From Chloroflexota bacterium (GTDB lineage Bacteria > Chloroflexota > Dehalococcoidia > JACPQD01): 64,000 bases of DNA. The position numbers and the translations under genes are program-made. Positions 15,711 through 23,723 of this stretch are shown piece after piece. The stretch lies in contig JACPQD010000036.1 of assembly GCA_016190665.1 (NCBI GenBank), positions 1 to 64,000 on the forward strand. The letters are read 5' to 3'. A model generated the notes under the pieces. It had not been told where the DNA came from and did not search any database. It worked only from the letters and a program-made list of their open reading frames with translations. Position 1 is the stretch's first letter, and each line of letters begins with the position of its first letter.

Positions 15711-15789
15711 ACACCGCGCACTGAAGTACGCGGGATAGGCGCGTTCAGTAGCCCTTGCCCACCATACCGCGTACTTTAGTGCGCGGTAG
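15711..15789. repeat. REPIN-like palindrome pair, copy C
   Basis: Left arm 15711-15736 (core CCGCG/CGCGG, loop CACTGAAGTA) and right arm 15764-15789 (ATACCGCG, loop TACTTTAGTG, CGCGGTAG) in inverted orientation with a 27-nt spacer. Third member of the family in the window; it lies downstream of the UGSC-partner gene. Confidence 0.8.
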
Positions 15790-15829
15790 GAGAAGCCATC
15801 AGCTTTCGGCGAAGGGGACGGGATTCTAG

Positions 15830-16125
15830 CCACGAAATACACAAGAGACACGAAAATAATTTGGATGTTTTAGTGTATTTCGTGGTCGATCAGGGAATTC
15901 GGGGAAGGGGAGGTTTCATCATTCATCATTGGTATGAAAATAGCAATTCGCACACACACCTTTCAGCGGTTCCCTGCTGAAGGGCTGGGTCTGACAAGTC
16001 TGACAGGTCCGACTCGTCCGACGGCGAGCAAGAAGAAGAGGTAGCACGCAAGCAAGAGGTTTGTTGTTGGTCACAGGTCCTGGTTACCAGGCTGATAGCT
16101 GATCGCTGAAAGCTAACGGCTATTC
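15830..16125. repeat. Intergenic word palindromes (no gene)
   Basis: This stretch before the binding-protein gene holds three repeat words: an inverted CACGAAATACAC / GTGTATTTCGTGG pair (15830-15884), GTCTGACAGGTCCGAC units (15985-16022), and GCTGATAGCTGATCGCTGAAAG units (16091-16125). Similar words recur at 5491, 46818, 55154 and 52310. I see no coding region between 15693 and 16140. Confidence 0.6.
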
Positions 16126-16140
16126 AAAAGGAGGTCACCC

Positions 16141-17820
16141 ATGTTCAAGTCCTGGACGATTCTCAGTGTAGTGGTGATGGCCGGTCTGCTCCTGGCTTCA
16201 TGCGGCCCGGCAGCGGCGCCCGCGCCAAAGGCGGCGGCCACCCAGCCCACGGCGGCCCCGGCGAAAGGCGCTCCGGCCGCGCCCGCCGCGACGCCCAAGC
16301 CGGCGGCGGCCCAGCCGAAGCGCGGCGGCGTGCTGAACCTCATCCACGTCCGCACCATCGAACACCACGACATCATCCAGCTCTCAGCCAACTTCCACGC
16401 CTACCCGCCCTACGAGCGGCTCTTCCGCCGGTCGCCGGACATGAAGGACCTGATATACGAGCTGGCCACGGCCTGGGAGGTCGGCAAGGATGGGCTCGGG
16501 GTCACCTTCAAGCTCCGCAAGGACGTCAAGTGGCACGACGGCAAGCCCTTCACTTCAGCAGACGTGAAGACCACGATGAAATGGCTAATTGACCCGCCGG
16601 CCGGCTTCATGAGCCGGCAACAGAACCTTTTTGCCGGTGTCAAGGGCTACGATGCTCCCGACGACTACACCTTTACCCTCGCCCTGAACTACCCCTCGGG
16701 CGTGCTGGATACCGCCTTCGCACTGTCGAACACGGTGATCTACCCCAAGCACGTTCTGGAAGCCAAAGGGCATATGAAGGACGACGTGGTGGGCACGGGC
16801 CCCTTCAAGTTCAAGAAGTATGCGCCTGGCGTCTCCATGGACTATGAGAAGAACAAGGAATACTGGGACAAGAACCTGCCCTACCTGGATGGCCTCAAAT
16901 ACTACGTCATCGTGGACCAGGCCGCCAGGTTCGCCGCCTTCCGCGCCCATCAGGTGCATCGCCACGAGGACCTGAGCACCACGGAGGCGGAGGTGGTCCG
17001 GAAAGAGACGAAGGACGCCCAGGTCGTCACCTATTTCGGGACCCGCGCCGTGGAGACCCTCATGAGGGTCAACCGCAAGCCCTTCGACGATGTGCGCGTA
17101 CGCAAGGCCATCTCCCTGGCGTTGGACCGGCAGGCGTTGAACCAGTTCGTGACACAAGGAGAGGGGAAGGTCGGCCTCACCATGATCCCAGGGGGACGCT
17201 GGGCCCTCCCCGATGCTGAGATCGCCACGCTGCCCGGCTACCGCCAGCCCAAGGACCAGGATATCGCCGAGGCCAAGAAGCTGCTCGCCCAGGCTGGCTT
17301 CCCTCAGGGGCTCAAGACGGTGCACCATGCGCAAAACGTGCCGCCGGTGGCCAAGGCCGCCCAGATAATGAAGGAGCAGTTGGCCAAGGCGGGGATCGAC
17401 GCCGAGATATCGCTTATGGACACCGTGGAATGGCACCGCCGCCTCTTCAGCGAGGATTTCGGGCTCTTCAGCAACCACATCACCACCATGGGCGATGACC
17501 CCGAGGTGGCTACCGGCAACGTCTTCAAGATGGAGCGCAGCTCCTTCTTCCAGAAGTCCATGAAGCGGCCCGATGGGGCCACGGAAGAGGGCGTTGGAGA
17601 CGCCAAAGCGAACGACCTGCTGAACAAGATAAGGCGCAGCCTTGATTACCAACAGCGCAAGGCGCTAGTGGCGGAGTTGGAGCTGCATCTTCTTGACCAG
17701 GCGCCCGTCCTGATCGACGTCTGGCTGCCGGGCTTCGCCGGCGTGTGGAAAGAGGTCCAGGACTACACCTTTAACCCGTGGCACCTGGAATTGTACAACA
17801 ACGTCTGGCTGAACAAGTAG
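16141..17820 (+). CDS. ABC transporter substrate-binding lipoprotein, family 5
   Basis: A 559-residue solute-binding lipoprotein of the peptide/opine/nickel class. The signal peptide ends in the lipobox LLASC near residue 20, followed by an Ala/Pro-rich linker (to ~60) and QPKRGGVLNLIHVRTIEHHD. Family features include LRKDVKWHDGKPFTSADVK near residue 125 and NPWHLELYNNVWL at the C-terminus. AAGGAGG precedes ATG 16141. It is not closely related to the binding protein at 1939. It lies downstream of the UGSC/partner pair but is separated by a 450-bp repeat-rich gap, so co-transcription is uncertain. Confidence 0.92.
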   Translation: MFKSWTILSVVVMAGLLLASCGPAAAPAPKAAATQPTAAPAKGAPAAPAATPKPAAAQPKRGGVLNLIHVRTIEHHDIIQLSANFHAYPPYERLFRRSPDMKDLIYELATAWEVGKDGLGVTFKLRKDVKWHDGKPFTSADVKTTMKWLIDPPAGFMSRQQNLFAGVKGYDAPDDYTFTLALNYPSGVLDTAFALSNTVIYPKHVLEAKGHMKDDVVGTGPFKFKKYAPGVSMDYEKNKEYWDKNLPYLDGLKYYVIVDQAARFAAFRAHQVHRHEDLSTTEAEVVRKETKDAQVVTYFGTRAVETLMRVNRKPFDDVRVRKAISLALDRQALNQFVTQGEGKVGLTMIPGGRWALPDAEIATLPGYRQPKDQDIAEAKKLLAQAGFPQGLKTVHHAQNVPPVAKAAQIMKEQLAKAGIDAEISLMDTVEWHRRLFSEDFGLFSNHITTMGDDPEVATGNVFKMERSSFFQKSMKRPDGATEEGVGDAKANDLLNKIRRSLDYQQRKALVAELELHLLDQAPVLIDVWLPGFAGVWKEVQDYTFNPWHLELYNNVWLNK

Positions 17821-17876
17821 GGGCACGGCGCACCGTGCCCCGGGGTTGGGGGTTAGGGGCCGGGGGATGGCGGTCA
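17821..17876 (+). repeat. Stop-linked hairpin followed by a G-quadruplex-type tract
   Basis: GGGCACGG-CGCA-CCGTGCCC (17821-17840) follows the stop codon directly. After it come four G-runs (17842-45, 17848-52, 17856-59, 17862-66) with 2-3-nt loops, a textbook intramolecular G-quadruplex pattern in the transcribed strand. The rest of the gap to 18046 is pyrimidine-rich word repeat (CCTATCACCTACAACCTATAA). No gene. Confidence 0.65.
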
Positions 17877-18046
17877 GTGACAGCCGACATTTCGCGGCGG
17901 CGGGCGCATGCGCCCGCCGCCGCGGCCCCTGTGTCAACCGCTTTCCATCCATCGCTTGCCTCCCGCACCCTGGGTGTCATGCTTCCGGCTTCTCGCTTCT
18001 CCCTCTTCCCTCCTCCCTATGCCCTATCACCTACAACCTATAACCT

Positions 18047-18616
18047 CTACTTCCCCATCCGCCCCACCATCCTCACCACGCCGGCGCCGATAGCTCGCGC
18101 TTCCTCCAGCGCCGTGCTGCCCGGCGCGCCGCCTACGCCTTCCCTGACCTCGCCCTTGTCCCGTCCGAAGCCAACGCCTCCGCCAACGATGATCATCCTC
18201 TGCGCCACGAAGTAGGAGTAAAGCAGGCTGAGCACCTGGCCCGCGCCCAGGCGCCTCACCGCCACGATAGCCGCGGCCGCCTTGCCCCGGAGCTGACGCG
18301 TTTGCCGGAAAGCATAGGTGCGATCGATCACCGTTTTCGCCTGCGCGCTGACGTTGTTGTAGTAGACCGGCGTCCCGAAGATGATGCCGTCAGCGCTCAG
18401 CATCTCCTGGTACAGGGGCTGCATATCGTCCTTGATCTTGCAGACGCCGCTCTTCAGGCAGGCGCCGCAGCCATCGCAGAAGGCGATAGCCTTGTCCGCT
18501 ACCGTGAACAGGCTGGTCACCGCGCCAGCCTCTCGCGCCGCCGCCAGAGCCTCCGTGACCAGGATCTCCGTATTGCCCTCTTTTCGCGGGCTGCAAACGA
18601 TGCCCAAGACCTTCAT
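18047..18616 (-). CDS. NAD(P)H-dependent FMN reductase-like flavoprotein (iron-sulfur flavoprotein type)
   Basis: A 189-residue flavodoxin-fold protein. MKVLGIVCSPRKEGNTEILV gives the FMN phosphate-binding loop SPRKEGNT at residues 9-16. Cysteines in AFCDGCGACLKSGVCKIKDD near residues 49-68 form a CxxCxxC...C cluster motif typical of iron-sulfur flavoproteins, and FGTPVYYNNVSAQAK follows at ~85. ATG 18616 has CAGGAGG upstream; the longer frame to 18700 reads repeat DNA. Expected role: electron transfer or quinone/aromatic reduction in the cytoplasm. Partner unknown. Confidence 0.88.
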   Translation of the reverse strand: MKVLGIVCSPRKEGNTEILVTEALAAAREAGAVTSLFTVADKAIAFCDGCGACLKSGVCKIKDDMQPLYQEMLSADGIIFGTPVYYNNVSAQAKTVIDRTYAFRQTRQLRGKAAAAIVAVRRLGAGQVLSLLYSYFVAQRMIIVGGGVGFGRDKGEVREGVGGAPGSTALEEARAIGAGVVRMVGRMGK

Positions 18617-18747
18617 CAATCGACCTCCTGCTACACATTGGAAGCGCGAAGCGAGGAGCGCGAAGCAGGAATCCCCCCTCCCCGCTTTCCGCCTACGCAT
18701 AATAGAACATCGCGGGACGTTTATCTACGACGGACGCATCCTTAGTT

Positions 18748-18817
18748 AACATGGATGGGCAGGATGCACAGGATAGTGGGCGGATAGAAAATCCTGAATA
18801 TCCTGTCTATCCATGTT
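18748..18817. repeat. Inverted GGATGGGCAGGAT word repeat
   Basis: AACATGGATGGGCAGGAT (18748-18765) faces ATCCTGTCTATCCATGTT (18800-18817), 16 of 18 positions pairing. It is one of several intergenic palindromes built from short repeated words. It sits between the flavoprotein and the divergently placed oxidoreductase. Confidence 0.65.
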
Positions 18818-18866
18818 TGAAAAAAGTTTCCTGTTGGACGCCCCGCTTCCCCTCCCCTGTCCCCAA

Positions 18867-18875
18867 TGCTACAAT
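18867..18875 (+). promoter_or_regulatory. Extended -10 element (TGCTACAAT)
   Basis: An extended -10 box TG-C-TACAAT lies 32 nt before the ATG of the molybdopterin oxidoreductase gene. No convincing -35 box is in place, as is usual for extended -10 promoters. It is embedded in a small palindrome CCCCA...TGGGG. Confidence 0.5.
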
Positions 18876-18907
18876 GGGGCTAGATACACCCTACCGGAGG
18901 CTACCCC

Positions 18908-19501
18908 ATGCAGGACGATATGATCGTGAGCCCCGACACTCTGAGAAAGGACCGCGTTCCCCCTGGCCAGCGACTCACCGACAGGTGGCCGGTGTTGCAC
19001 TACGGCCCGGTGCCCGCCATCGACCCCGCCAACTGGACGCTGACCATAAAAGGGCTTGTGGACAAGGGACGTAAGATCAGCTATGAGGAGTTCATGGCGC
19101 TGCCCCAGGTGAAGGTGCTATCCGATATCCACTGCGTCACCACGTGGTCAGCGCTGGACTACCTGTGGGAAGGAGTAAGCACGAGCGTTGTCAAGGACCT
19201 GGTGCAGATACGCCCTGAGGCGAAATACGTCATGGCCTACGCCCCGGGCGGCTTCAGCGCCAATCTGCCCCTGGACGATTTCTTCCAGCCGGATGTGCTC
19301 TTTGCCGTGAAGTGCAACGGCCACCCATTGGCGCCAGAGCACGGCTACCCTGTGAGGCTCATCGTCCCCCGGCTCTATCTGTGGAAGAGCGCCAAATGGA
19401 TTGATGGCATCGAGTTCATGGAGAAGGACAGGCCCGGGTTCTGGGAGTCCCACGGCTATCACAACCACGGCGACCCCTGGAAGGAGGAAAGGTACAGCTA
19501 G
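18908..19501 (+). CDS. Sulfite oxidase-like molybdopterin-dependent oxidoreductase (YedY/MsrP-like fold)
   Basis: A 197-residue protein with the oxidoreductase molybdopterin-binding domain. The molybdenum-ligating cysteine is expected in SDIHCVTTWS near residue 79. LIVPRLYLWKSAKWIDGIEFMEKD near 155-178 is also characteristic of the family. No Tat or Sec signal is seen and the protein is shorter than exported homologues, so it should be cytoplasmic. GGAGG precedes ATG 18908. It overlaps the convergent zinc-ribbon gene by 4 bp. Substrate unknown. Confidence 0.88.
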   Translation: MQDDMIVSPDTLRKDRVPPGQRLTDRWPVLHYGPVPAIDPANWTLTIKGLVDKGRKISYEEFMALPQVKVLSDIHCVTTWSALDYLWEGVSTSVVKDLVQIRPEAKYVMAYAPGGFSANLPLDDFFQPDVLFAVKCNGHPLAPEHGYPVRLIVPRLYLWKSAKWIDGIEFMEKDRPGFWESHGYHNHGDPWKEERYS

Positions 19502-19758
19502 CTCTTGCCGAAGGCCTTGTCCATGGTGGACTTGGCGTCAGCCATGGCGCTGTCCATTCCGGGCCTCTGCCACCACTGTCGCTTCTGCTTGTCCGCGCTG
19601 TAGAATCCTTCTCCCTTCAAGACGAAGGACAGCGAAGAGTACAACTGCTTGGCGCCGGAGCGGCACTTGGGGCAATGGACAGGTGACGAATCGCTGAAGC
19701 TCCTCTTCACCTCGAAGGCATGCTTGCAGGCGCGACACTGGAAATCGTAAGTGGGCAT
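19498..19758 (-). CDS. FmdB-type zinc ribbon protein
   Basis: An 86-residue protein beginning MPTYDFQCRACKHAFEVKRSF, then HCPKCRSG near residue 33: the paired CxxC motifs of the FmdB/regulatory zinc ribbon family. The C-terminal half is charged and without further motif. Function in these organisms is not established. It lies 11 bp downstream of a lipoprotein gene in the same direction, so it may be co-transcribed. Confidence 0.85.
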   Translation of the reverse strand: MPTYDFQCRACKHAFEVKRSFSDSSPVHCPKCRSGAKQLYSSLSFVLKGEGFYSADKQKRQWWQRPGMDSAMADAKSTMDKAFGKS

Positions 19759-19769
19759 GGGATCGAACG

Positions 19770-20213
19770 TTACCTGGCAGCTACCGCCGGTGAGATCTTA
19801 TAAGACACCAGGACGCCCTTCTCTACCGGAGCGAAGGCATTGTCAAAGATGAGTTTGTGGTTGCCTTCGGCCCTGGCGCGGAAGCTGAAGTCGTACCGGC
19901 CGCTGTAGCGGTTCTTGGCCACCACCTGACTTCCATCGGGCCCCTGAACCGAGAAATCGATTTCCGCTTTCTCCCCCCGGACCTCAAACCAGCCGAAGAT
20001 GGTCTCCCCAGCGCTGGCCGCTACCTCGACAGTCTCCGTCGACCCTCCAGCGACGGCAAGCACGCGGGACCTGAAGGGTATGGTGGTGGGCGTCTCGGTC
20101 GGCCTCGCTGGCGCGAAGGGACCGGCGCAGGCCAGCAGCGAAACCGATAGCACACCGAGAGCGACGAGGCGCCCGGCTAGAGTTATGTGAATGTTCCTAG
20201 TACAACGTAACAT
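19770..20213 (-). CDS. Small lipoprotein with beta-sandwich (emp24/GOLD-like) domain
   Basis: A 147-residue protein. A hydrophobic stretch ends in the lipobox SLLAC near residue 29, followed by a Pro/Thr linker. The remainder (GETIFGWFEVRGEKAEIDFSVQGPDGSQVV...NHKLIFDNAF) has the pattern of an extracellular beta-sandwich that resembles GOLD-type domains. The ATG at 20213 lies inside a MITE-like repeat (20198-20361), so the element provides the first five codons or an internal GTG is the true start. No clear Shine-Dalgarno is visible at 20213. Role unknown, probably cell-surface. Confidence 0.7.
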   Translation of the reverse strand: MLRCTRNIHITLAGRLVALGVLSVSLLACAGPFAPARPTETPTTIPFRSRVLAVAGGSTETVEVAASAGETIFGWFEVRGEKAEIDFSVQGPDGSQVVAKNRYSGRYDFSFRARAEGNHKLIFDNAFAPVEKGVLVSYKISPAVAAR

Positions 20214-20361
20214 CGATTCATGCGTAGGGTGGGTGGAGCCAAGCGTGACCCATCAGAAAGAAACGCGGCTCGTGATAGTGGGTTGTCCCGCGATTTTTTC
20301 AGGGATCCACCCCCCCTACGGCTGAAATACCCTTGCCCGAACTTATTAGTGCTACACGCCA
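20198..20361 (+). mobile_element. MITE-like element, copy 1
   Basis: A 164-bp non-coding element with ends TAGTACAACGTAACA and (reverse) TGGCGTGTAGCAC, imperfect terminal inverted repeats sharing TAG and GTA.CA. An internal long hairpin is formed by GTAGGGTGGGTGGAGCC and its partner. Its reverse complement is the element at 43916-44080, roughly 85% identical by eye. It has no coding capacity, so a transposase elsewhere would have to act on it. Positions 20214-20448 otherwise hold no gene. Confidence 0.75.
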
Positions 20362-20448
20362 CTGGGTTGAGAAAAACCCCACTTCATCGCATGAAAAAGT
20401 GAGCTTCAAATCCGCTTCGAGATATGATAGCCGCTTTTTCGCCGGGTG

Positions 20449-21501
20449 TCAAATAGCTTGTGAGGCGTCCTGAGAACTCTGGCGGGTCACCTCATGCAGC
20501 AAAGCGGCCTCGATGAGCGCGTCGACGTTTTCCGATCTCGTGCCAGCGCTTAGCCAGCCCCCCGCTGACAGGACGAAGGGGCCCTGCGCTACGGCGCTCA
20601 ATATGAGGGCTTCCGTCCGGTTTTTCACCACGTCAGCCGCGCCCCGAACAAAAAGGAGGGGATCCAAGTTCCCCACCAGGCATACTTTCTCGCCGAGAGC
20701 CTGGCGAAGCAGCGGGATGTCCAGCCTCGACGAGAAGAGCAGGAAGACATCCATGCCGAGCTTTTTCAAACAGCCCGCGGTGCGAAGGGAGAAGTCGCCG
20801 TCGCTGTGGAAGACCCTCATGCGACCGGGGAAGGCATCGTAGAAGGCGCGCGTGTAGGGCAGGACGAACTCCTCGAACTGCTCGGGACCGAGGAAGGCGC
20901 CGTAATCGGAGGAGCTGATGACGGCCTCGGCCCGGCCGAATCGTGCTTCCAGGGTTTCCACCCACTTGATGCAGGTCTGCGTCGCCGTGTCCAGGAGACG
21001 GTGCAGGAGCCGGGGATGCTCACGGATGTCGGTGAAGGCTTTCTCGCTGCCCCGCAAGAGACAAGCGAGATCGAAGGGCCCCATCCCATCTTGAAGATCG
21101 ACGATGATGTCGTCTTGGCCCCTGACGTGTTGGAGGAACCGCTCGGCGAAAGACAGCGCCGTGGGCATCAGTCCATCACGGAAAGGATCGGGAAGGCGCA
21201 GCCGGCGAGTGTCTTCCAGATCCCGGACGATAGGTTTCACCTGAATCCCACCCGCCGCGTCTTTTGGCCAGGAGACGTCGCATCCCAGGGCTGAAGCCTG
21301 CAATCCGGGGAAGAAGGAGGGCGACAGGTGGGGCAGGCCGTAGAATCGCCCTCGCACCTTCAGTTGGGCGTCCAACATGGTCTCCGGATCGGAGAAGTAC
21401 TGGCGCGCGTTGAGCCCGCAATACTCTTGAAAGAAGGCGCAGTCGAAGGCGATGAAGACAGGAATGCCGTGGCGCGGTTCGCCCTTCAGGGCCGCGGCCA
21501 C
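20449..21501 (-). CDS. URO-D family methyltransferase-like protein
   Basis: A member of the uroporphyrinogen decarboxylase fold family that includes cobamide:CoM-type methyltransferases. Marks are LQDGMGPFDLACLLRG near residue 140, VISSSDYGAFLGPEQF near 190, FHSDGDF near 230 and CLVGNLDPLLFVRG near 270. With the upstream URO-D gene and corrinoid protein it should belong to a corrinoid-dependent methyl transfer system. From GTG 21501 it has 350 residues. Homology continues upstream as VTPDFARTNARR, and a Shine-Dalgarno GGTGGAG (21552-21546, overlapping the previous stop) sits 5 nt before ATC 21540. The true start is therefore possibly a non-canonical ATC. Confidence 0.88.
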   Translation of the reverse strand: MAAALKGEPRHGIPVFIAFDCAFFQEYCGLNARQYFSDPETMLDAQLKVRGRFYGLPHLSPSFFPGLQASALGCDVSWPKDAAGGIQVKPIVRDLEDTRRLRLPDPFRDGLMPTALSFAERFLQHVRGQDDIIVDLQDGMGPFDLACLLRGSEKAFTDIREHPRLLHRLLDTATQTCIKWVETLEARFGRAEAVISSSDYGAFLGPEQFEEFVLPYTRAFYDAFPGRMRVFHSDGDFSLRTAGCLKKLGMDVFLLFSSRLDIPLLRQALGEKVCLVGNLDPLLFVRGAADVVKNRTEALILSAVAQGPFVLSAGGWLSAGTRSENVDALIEAALLHEVTRQSSQDASQAI

Positions 21502-21551
21502 TCGTCTGGCGTTTGTCCTGGCGAAATCAGGCGTGACGATGGAAGCTCCAC

Positions 21552-22622
21552 CTAGAGGCGGATGGGGTAGGTCCCGTACTTGAATACCGTCTCCCGCATA
21601 GCGTTGTAGTTCTCCAGCCTCACGAAATCGGGGACGGAGTTGGAAGAGCCGACACAGTAGCCCCCGCCCGGAGCCACTTCCCTTAGATTCTTCTTCACGA
21701 GCTCAACCACCTGTTCGGGAGTGCCGCGCGCCAGCACATCCATGTCGATATTGCCCAGGAGGCAGAGCTTGTGCCCTACCCTCGCCTTTGTCTGTCTTAT
21801 ATCCATGGCGTTGGGCTGGATGGGGTGCAGCCCGTGGAAGCCCACAGCGGCGATATCATCGACGACGTCGTCCACCTTGCCATCGGAGTGATAAATGATG
21901 AGGACGTCCCGCTCACGGCACAGGGCGCACATGCGCTCCAACCAGGGGAAAAGGTGTTGCCGCAGGTGCTTTGGAGAGACAATCAGGCCGGAGGTATAGG
22001 CGATGTCATCAGAGACCTGGATGGCGCCTACGCTCTTGATCCGGGTCACCCGATCGAGCACTTCAAGTTGGATGCCGCCCACCTTCTCGAACATTCGCGC
22101 CACGAGACCCGGATTCTGGATGAGCGCCATAGCGAAGGTCTCGAAGCCCATAAGGGTCCAAACGGTCGTGAAAACGTGTCCCACGTTGGCGACGGTCTTC
22201 AGACCGGGCGGCGTCTGCTCCTCGATTTCCCTGAACCGGGAGAAATCCATATCCTGAGCGCTGGGCCAGGGAAAGGTCTCGAACTCCTTCTCCGAAGTGA
22301 TGATACCTTTTCCCTCCGTCGCCCAGTGGCGCTCCGTGGGCTTGCCCGCGTAGAGGCTATACTCTCCGCTTCTGGTTTGCCCGGCAGGCGCCCCCTTTCT
22401 CCCTCCGGTCAGGACGGTCCACAAGTCCACTCCGGTGCGGACGAAATCATAACCAGCCCTCGAGTAGAACTCCACGGCACTCTTCACGTCTGGCTCAGAC
22501 CTGCCCAGCCAGACGCTCCTGATACCCTGGTCGACGGTATCATAAAGGGGCACTCTATCCGGCTCGCCCTCCAGGAGGACGGTGCGTCGGAATCTGGCGA
22601 AATCACCCAGAATCTCTGTCAT
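21552..22622 (-). CDS. URO-D family methyltransferase (MtaA/CmuA-like)
   Basis: A 356-residue URO-D fold protein. The N-terminus FRRTVLLEGEPDRVPLYDTV is typical. YHSDGKVDDVVDD near residue 240 and GGGYCVGSSNSVPD near 330 hold a histidine and cysteine in places where the methyltransferase branch binds zinc. It most likely moves a methyl group from the corrinoid protein encoded 5 bp upstream to an acceptor thiol. The acceptor and the methyl donor cannot be told from sequence. It forms one run with the flanking genes on the minus strand. Confidence 0.9.
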   Translation of the reverse strand: MTEILGDFARFRRTVLLEGEPDRVPLYDTVDQGIRSVWLGRSEPDVKSAVEFYSRAGYDFVRTGVDLWTVLTGGRKGAPAGQTRSGEYSLYAGKPTERHWATEGKGIITSEKEFETFPWPSAQDMDFSRFREIEEQTPPGLKTVANVGHVFTTVWTLMGFETFAMALIQNPGLVARMFEKVGGIQLEVLDRVTRIKSVGAIQVSDDIAYTSGLIVSPKHLRQHLFPWLERMCALCRERDVLIIYHSDGKVDDVVDDIAAVGFHGLHPIQPNAMDIRQTKARVGHKLCLLGNIDMDVLARGTPEQVVELVKKNLREVAPGGGYCVGSSNSVPDFVRLENYNAMRETVFKYGTYPIRL

Positions 22623-22627
22623 AGCCG

Positions 22628-23284
22628 CTAAACCTCCAGGAGTCTCTTGGCCAGCTCTGCCGCGCTGGCCGCCTCGATGGCGTAACCGTCCGCCCCGATG
22701 TCATCGGCGAAAGCCTGGCTGACCACGGCCCCACCCACGATTACCTTCACCGAATCCCGGCACCCCGCGCTCTCCAGGGCGGCGACCACGTCCCTCATCT
22801 TGACCATCGTGATGCTCAAGAGGGCGGAGAGGGCCAGGATGTCCGGCCGGACCTCCTTCACCGCGGCGACGAAGCGCTCGGCGGGCACGTCCACCCCCAG
22901 ATCCATCACCTGGAAGCCCGCCCCTTGCAGCATCACCCGCACCAGGTTCTTGCCGATATCGTGGAGATCGCCCTCGACCGTACCCAGCACCACCTTGCCT
23001 TTGTAGCGCTCATCCTTGGTCCTGGCGAGCGCGGGTTTGATGACCTCGGCGGCCGCCTCCATGGCCTTGGCGGAAAGCAGGACCTCCGGAATGAAATACT
23101 CGCCGGACTGCATCCTGGCGCCCACCACTCCCATCGCCGGGATCAGGGCGTTCAGGTAGAGATCGAAGGGCGGCATGCCTTCCTCCAGCGCCCGCTGCGT
23201 GAAGCGGCTAGTCACGTCGGCGCGACCCTCGATCACGCCCTGTCTTATGCTCTCGACGAGCTCCGGCAAAGCTGCTTTCTGCAC
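22628..23284 (-). CDS. Corrinoid (cobalamin-binding) protein, methyltransferase system
   Basis: A 218-residue methyltransferase corrinoid protein. The N-terminal helical cap domain is residues 1-90 (ALEEGMPPFDLYLNALIPAMGVVGARMQSGEYFIPEVLLSA). The Rossmann-like B12 domain follows, with VEGDLHDIGKNLV near residue 105 whose DxHxxG histidine ligates cobalt base-off. VIVGGAVVSQAFADDIGADGY near 190 completes the family pattern. Length and domains match MtbC/MttC/MtaC-type proteins. First gene of a three-gene run with two URO-D methyltransferases. Confidence 0.95.
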   Translation of the reverse strand: MQKAALPELVESIRQGVIEGRADVTSRFTQRALEEGMPPFDLYLNALIPAMGVVGARMQSGEYFIPEVLLSAKAMEAAAEVIKPALARTKDERYKGKVVLGTVEGDLHDIGKNLVRVMLQGAGFQVMDLGVDVPAERFVAAVKEVRPDILALSALLSITMVKMRDVVAALESAGCRDSVKVIVGGAVVSQAFADDIGADGYAIEAASAAELAKRLLEV

Positions 23285-23339
23285 AATGACCTCCTGGCCA
23301 GGGTTCGGTTCCTGGAATTATGAAGCTGCGCTGCCTGGG

Positions 23340-23405
23340 GTCGGTTGTCGGGGCCGGGGGGTCGGGGATGGACCCCAGCCCCCAACCCCTAACCCCTGTC
23401 CCCCA
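23340..23405. repeat. G-run tracts on both strands
   Basis: Plus-strand runs GGGG-CC-GGGGGG-TC-GGGG (23349-23364) are followed by minus-strand runs of C4-C5 (23374-23405) spelling GGGGTTAGGGGTTGGGGGCTGGGG when reversed. Both can form G-quadruplexes. The same words appear after several other genes of the window. Confidence 0.65.
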
Positions 23406-23406
23406 T

Positions 23407-23679
23407 CTAGACCAGGCTGCTCACCTCGACAACGTCTTTAGCGGACAACGTCACGCCATGGGAGGCGTGGGCCTTGACCACGGCGTCGGCGCTGGCCGCC
23501 TCGGAAAGGCACCAGGCCTCGCCGTTGGCGCCCATGAAGACGTTGACGGGGACAACCCCGTTGGGGTCGGCGCGGTGAGCCTTAATGTCGGCCTTCATCT
23601 GCTCCATCATTTGCATTTGCTGTTGCATCATCTGAGGCGAGACCTGGGGCATGGGATGGTGATCGAGAAACCTTGGCAT
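23407..23679 (-). CDS. Small DUF4242-like (nickel-binding-type) protein
   Basis: A 90-residue protein, MPRFLDHHPMPQVS...VFMGANGEAWCLSEAASADAVVKAHASHGV, with a methionine/glutamine-rich segment at residues 14-28. The pattern (short strand with HH, then GEAWCL, then VxxAHxxxG) resembles the DUF4242/SCO4226-like ferredoxin-fold proteins. ATG 23679 has AGGAGG upstream. It may bind metal through the His/Met/Cys residues, but that is inferred from the family resemblance only. Confidence 0.65.
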   Translation of the reverse strand: MPRFLDHHPMPQVSPQMMQQQMQMMEQMKADIKAHRADPNGVVPVNVFMGANGEAWCLSEAASADAVVKAHASHGVTLSAKDVVEVSSLV

Positions 23680-23723
23680 CTTCTCCTCCTGGTTTTGTCG
23701 GTCAGAGCCTTCCGTCCGAGCAG

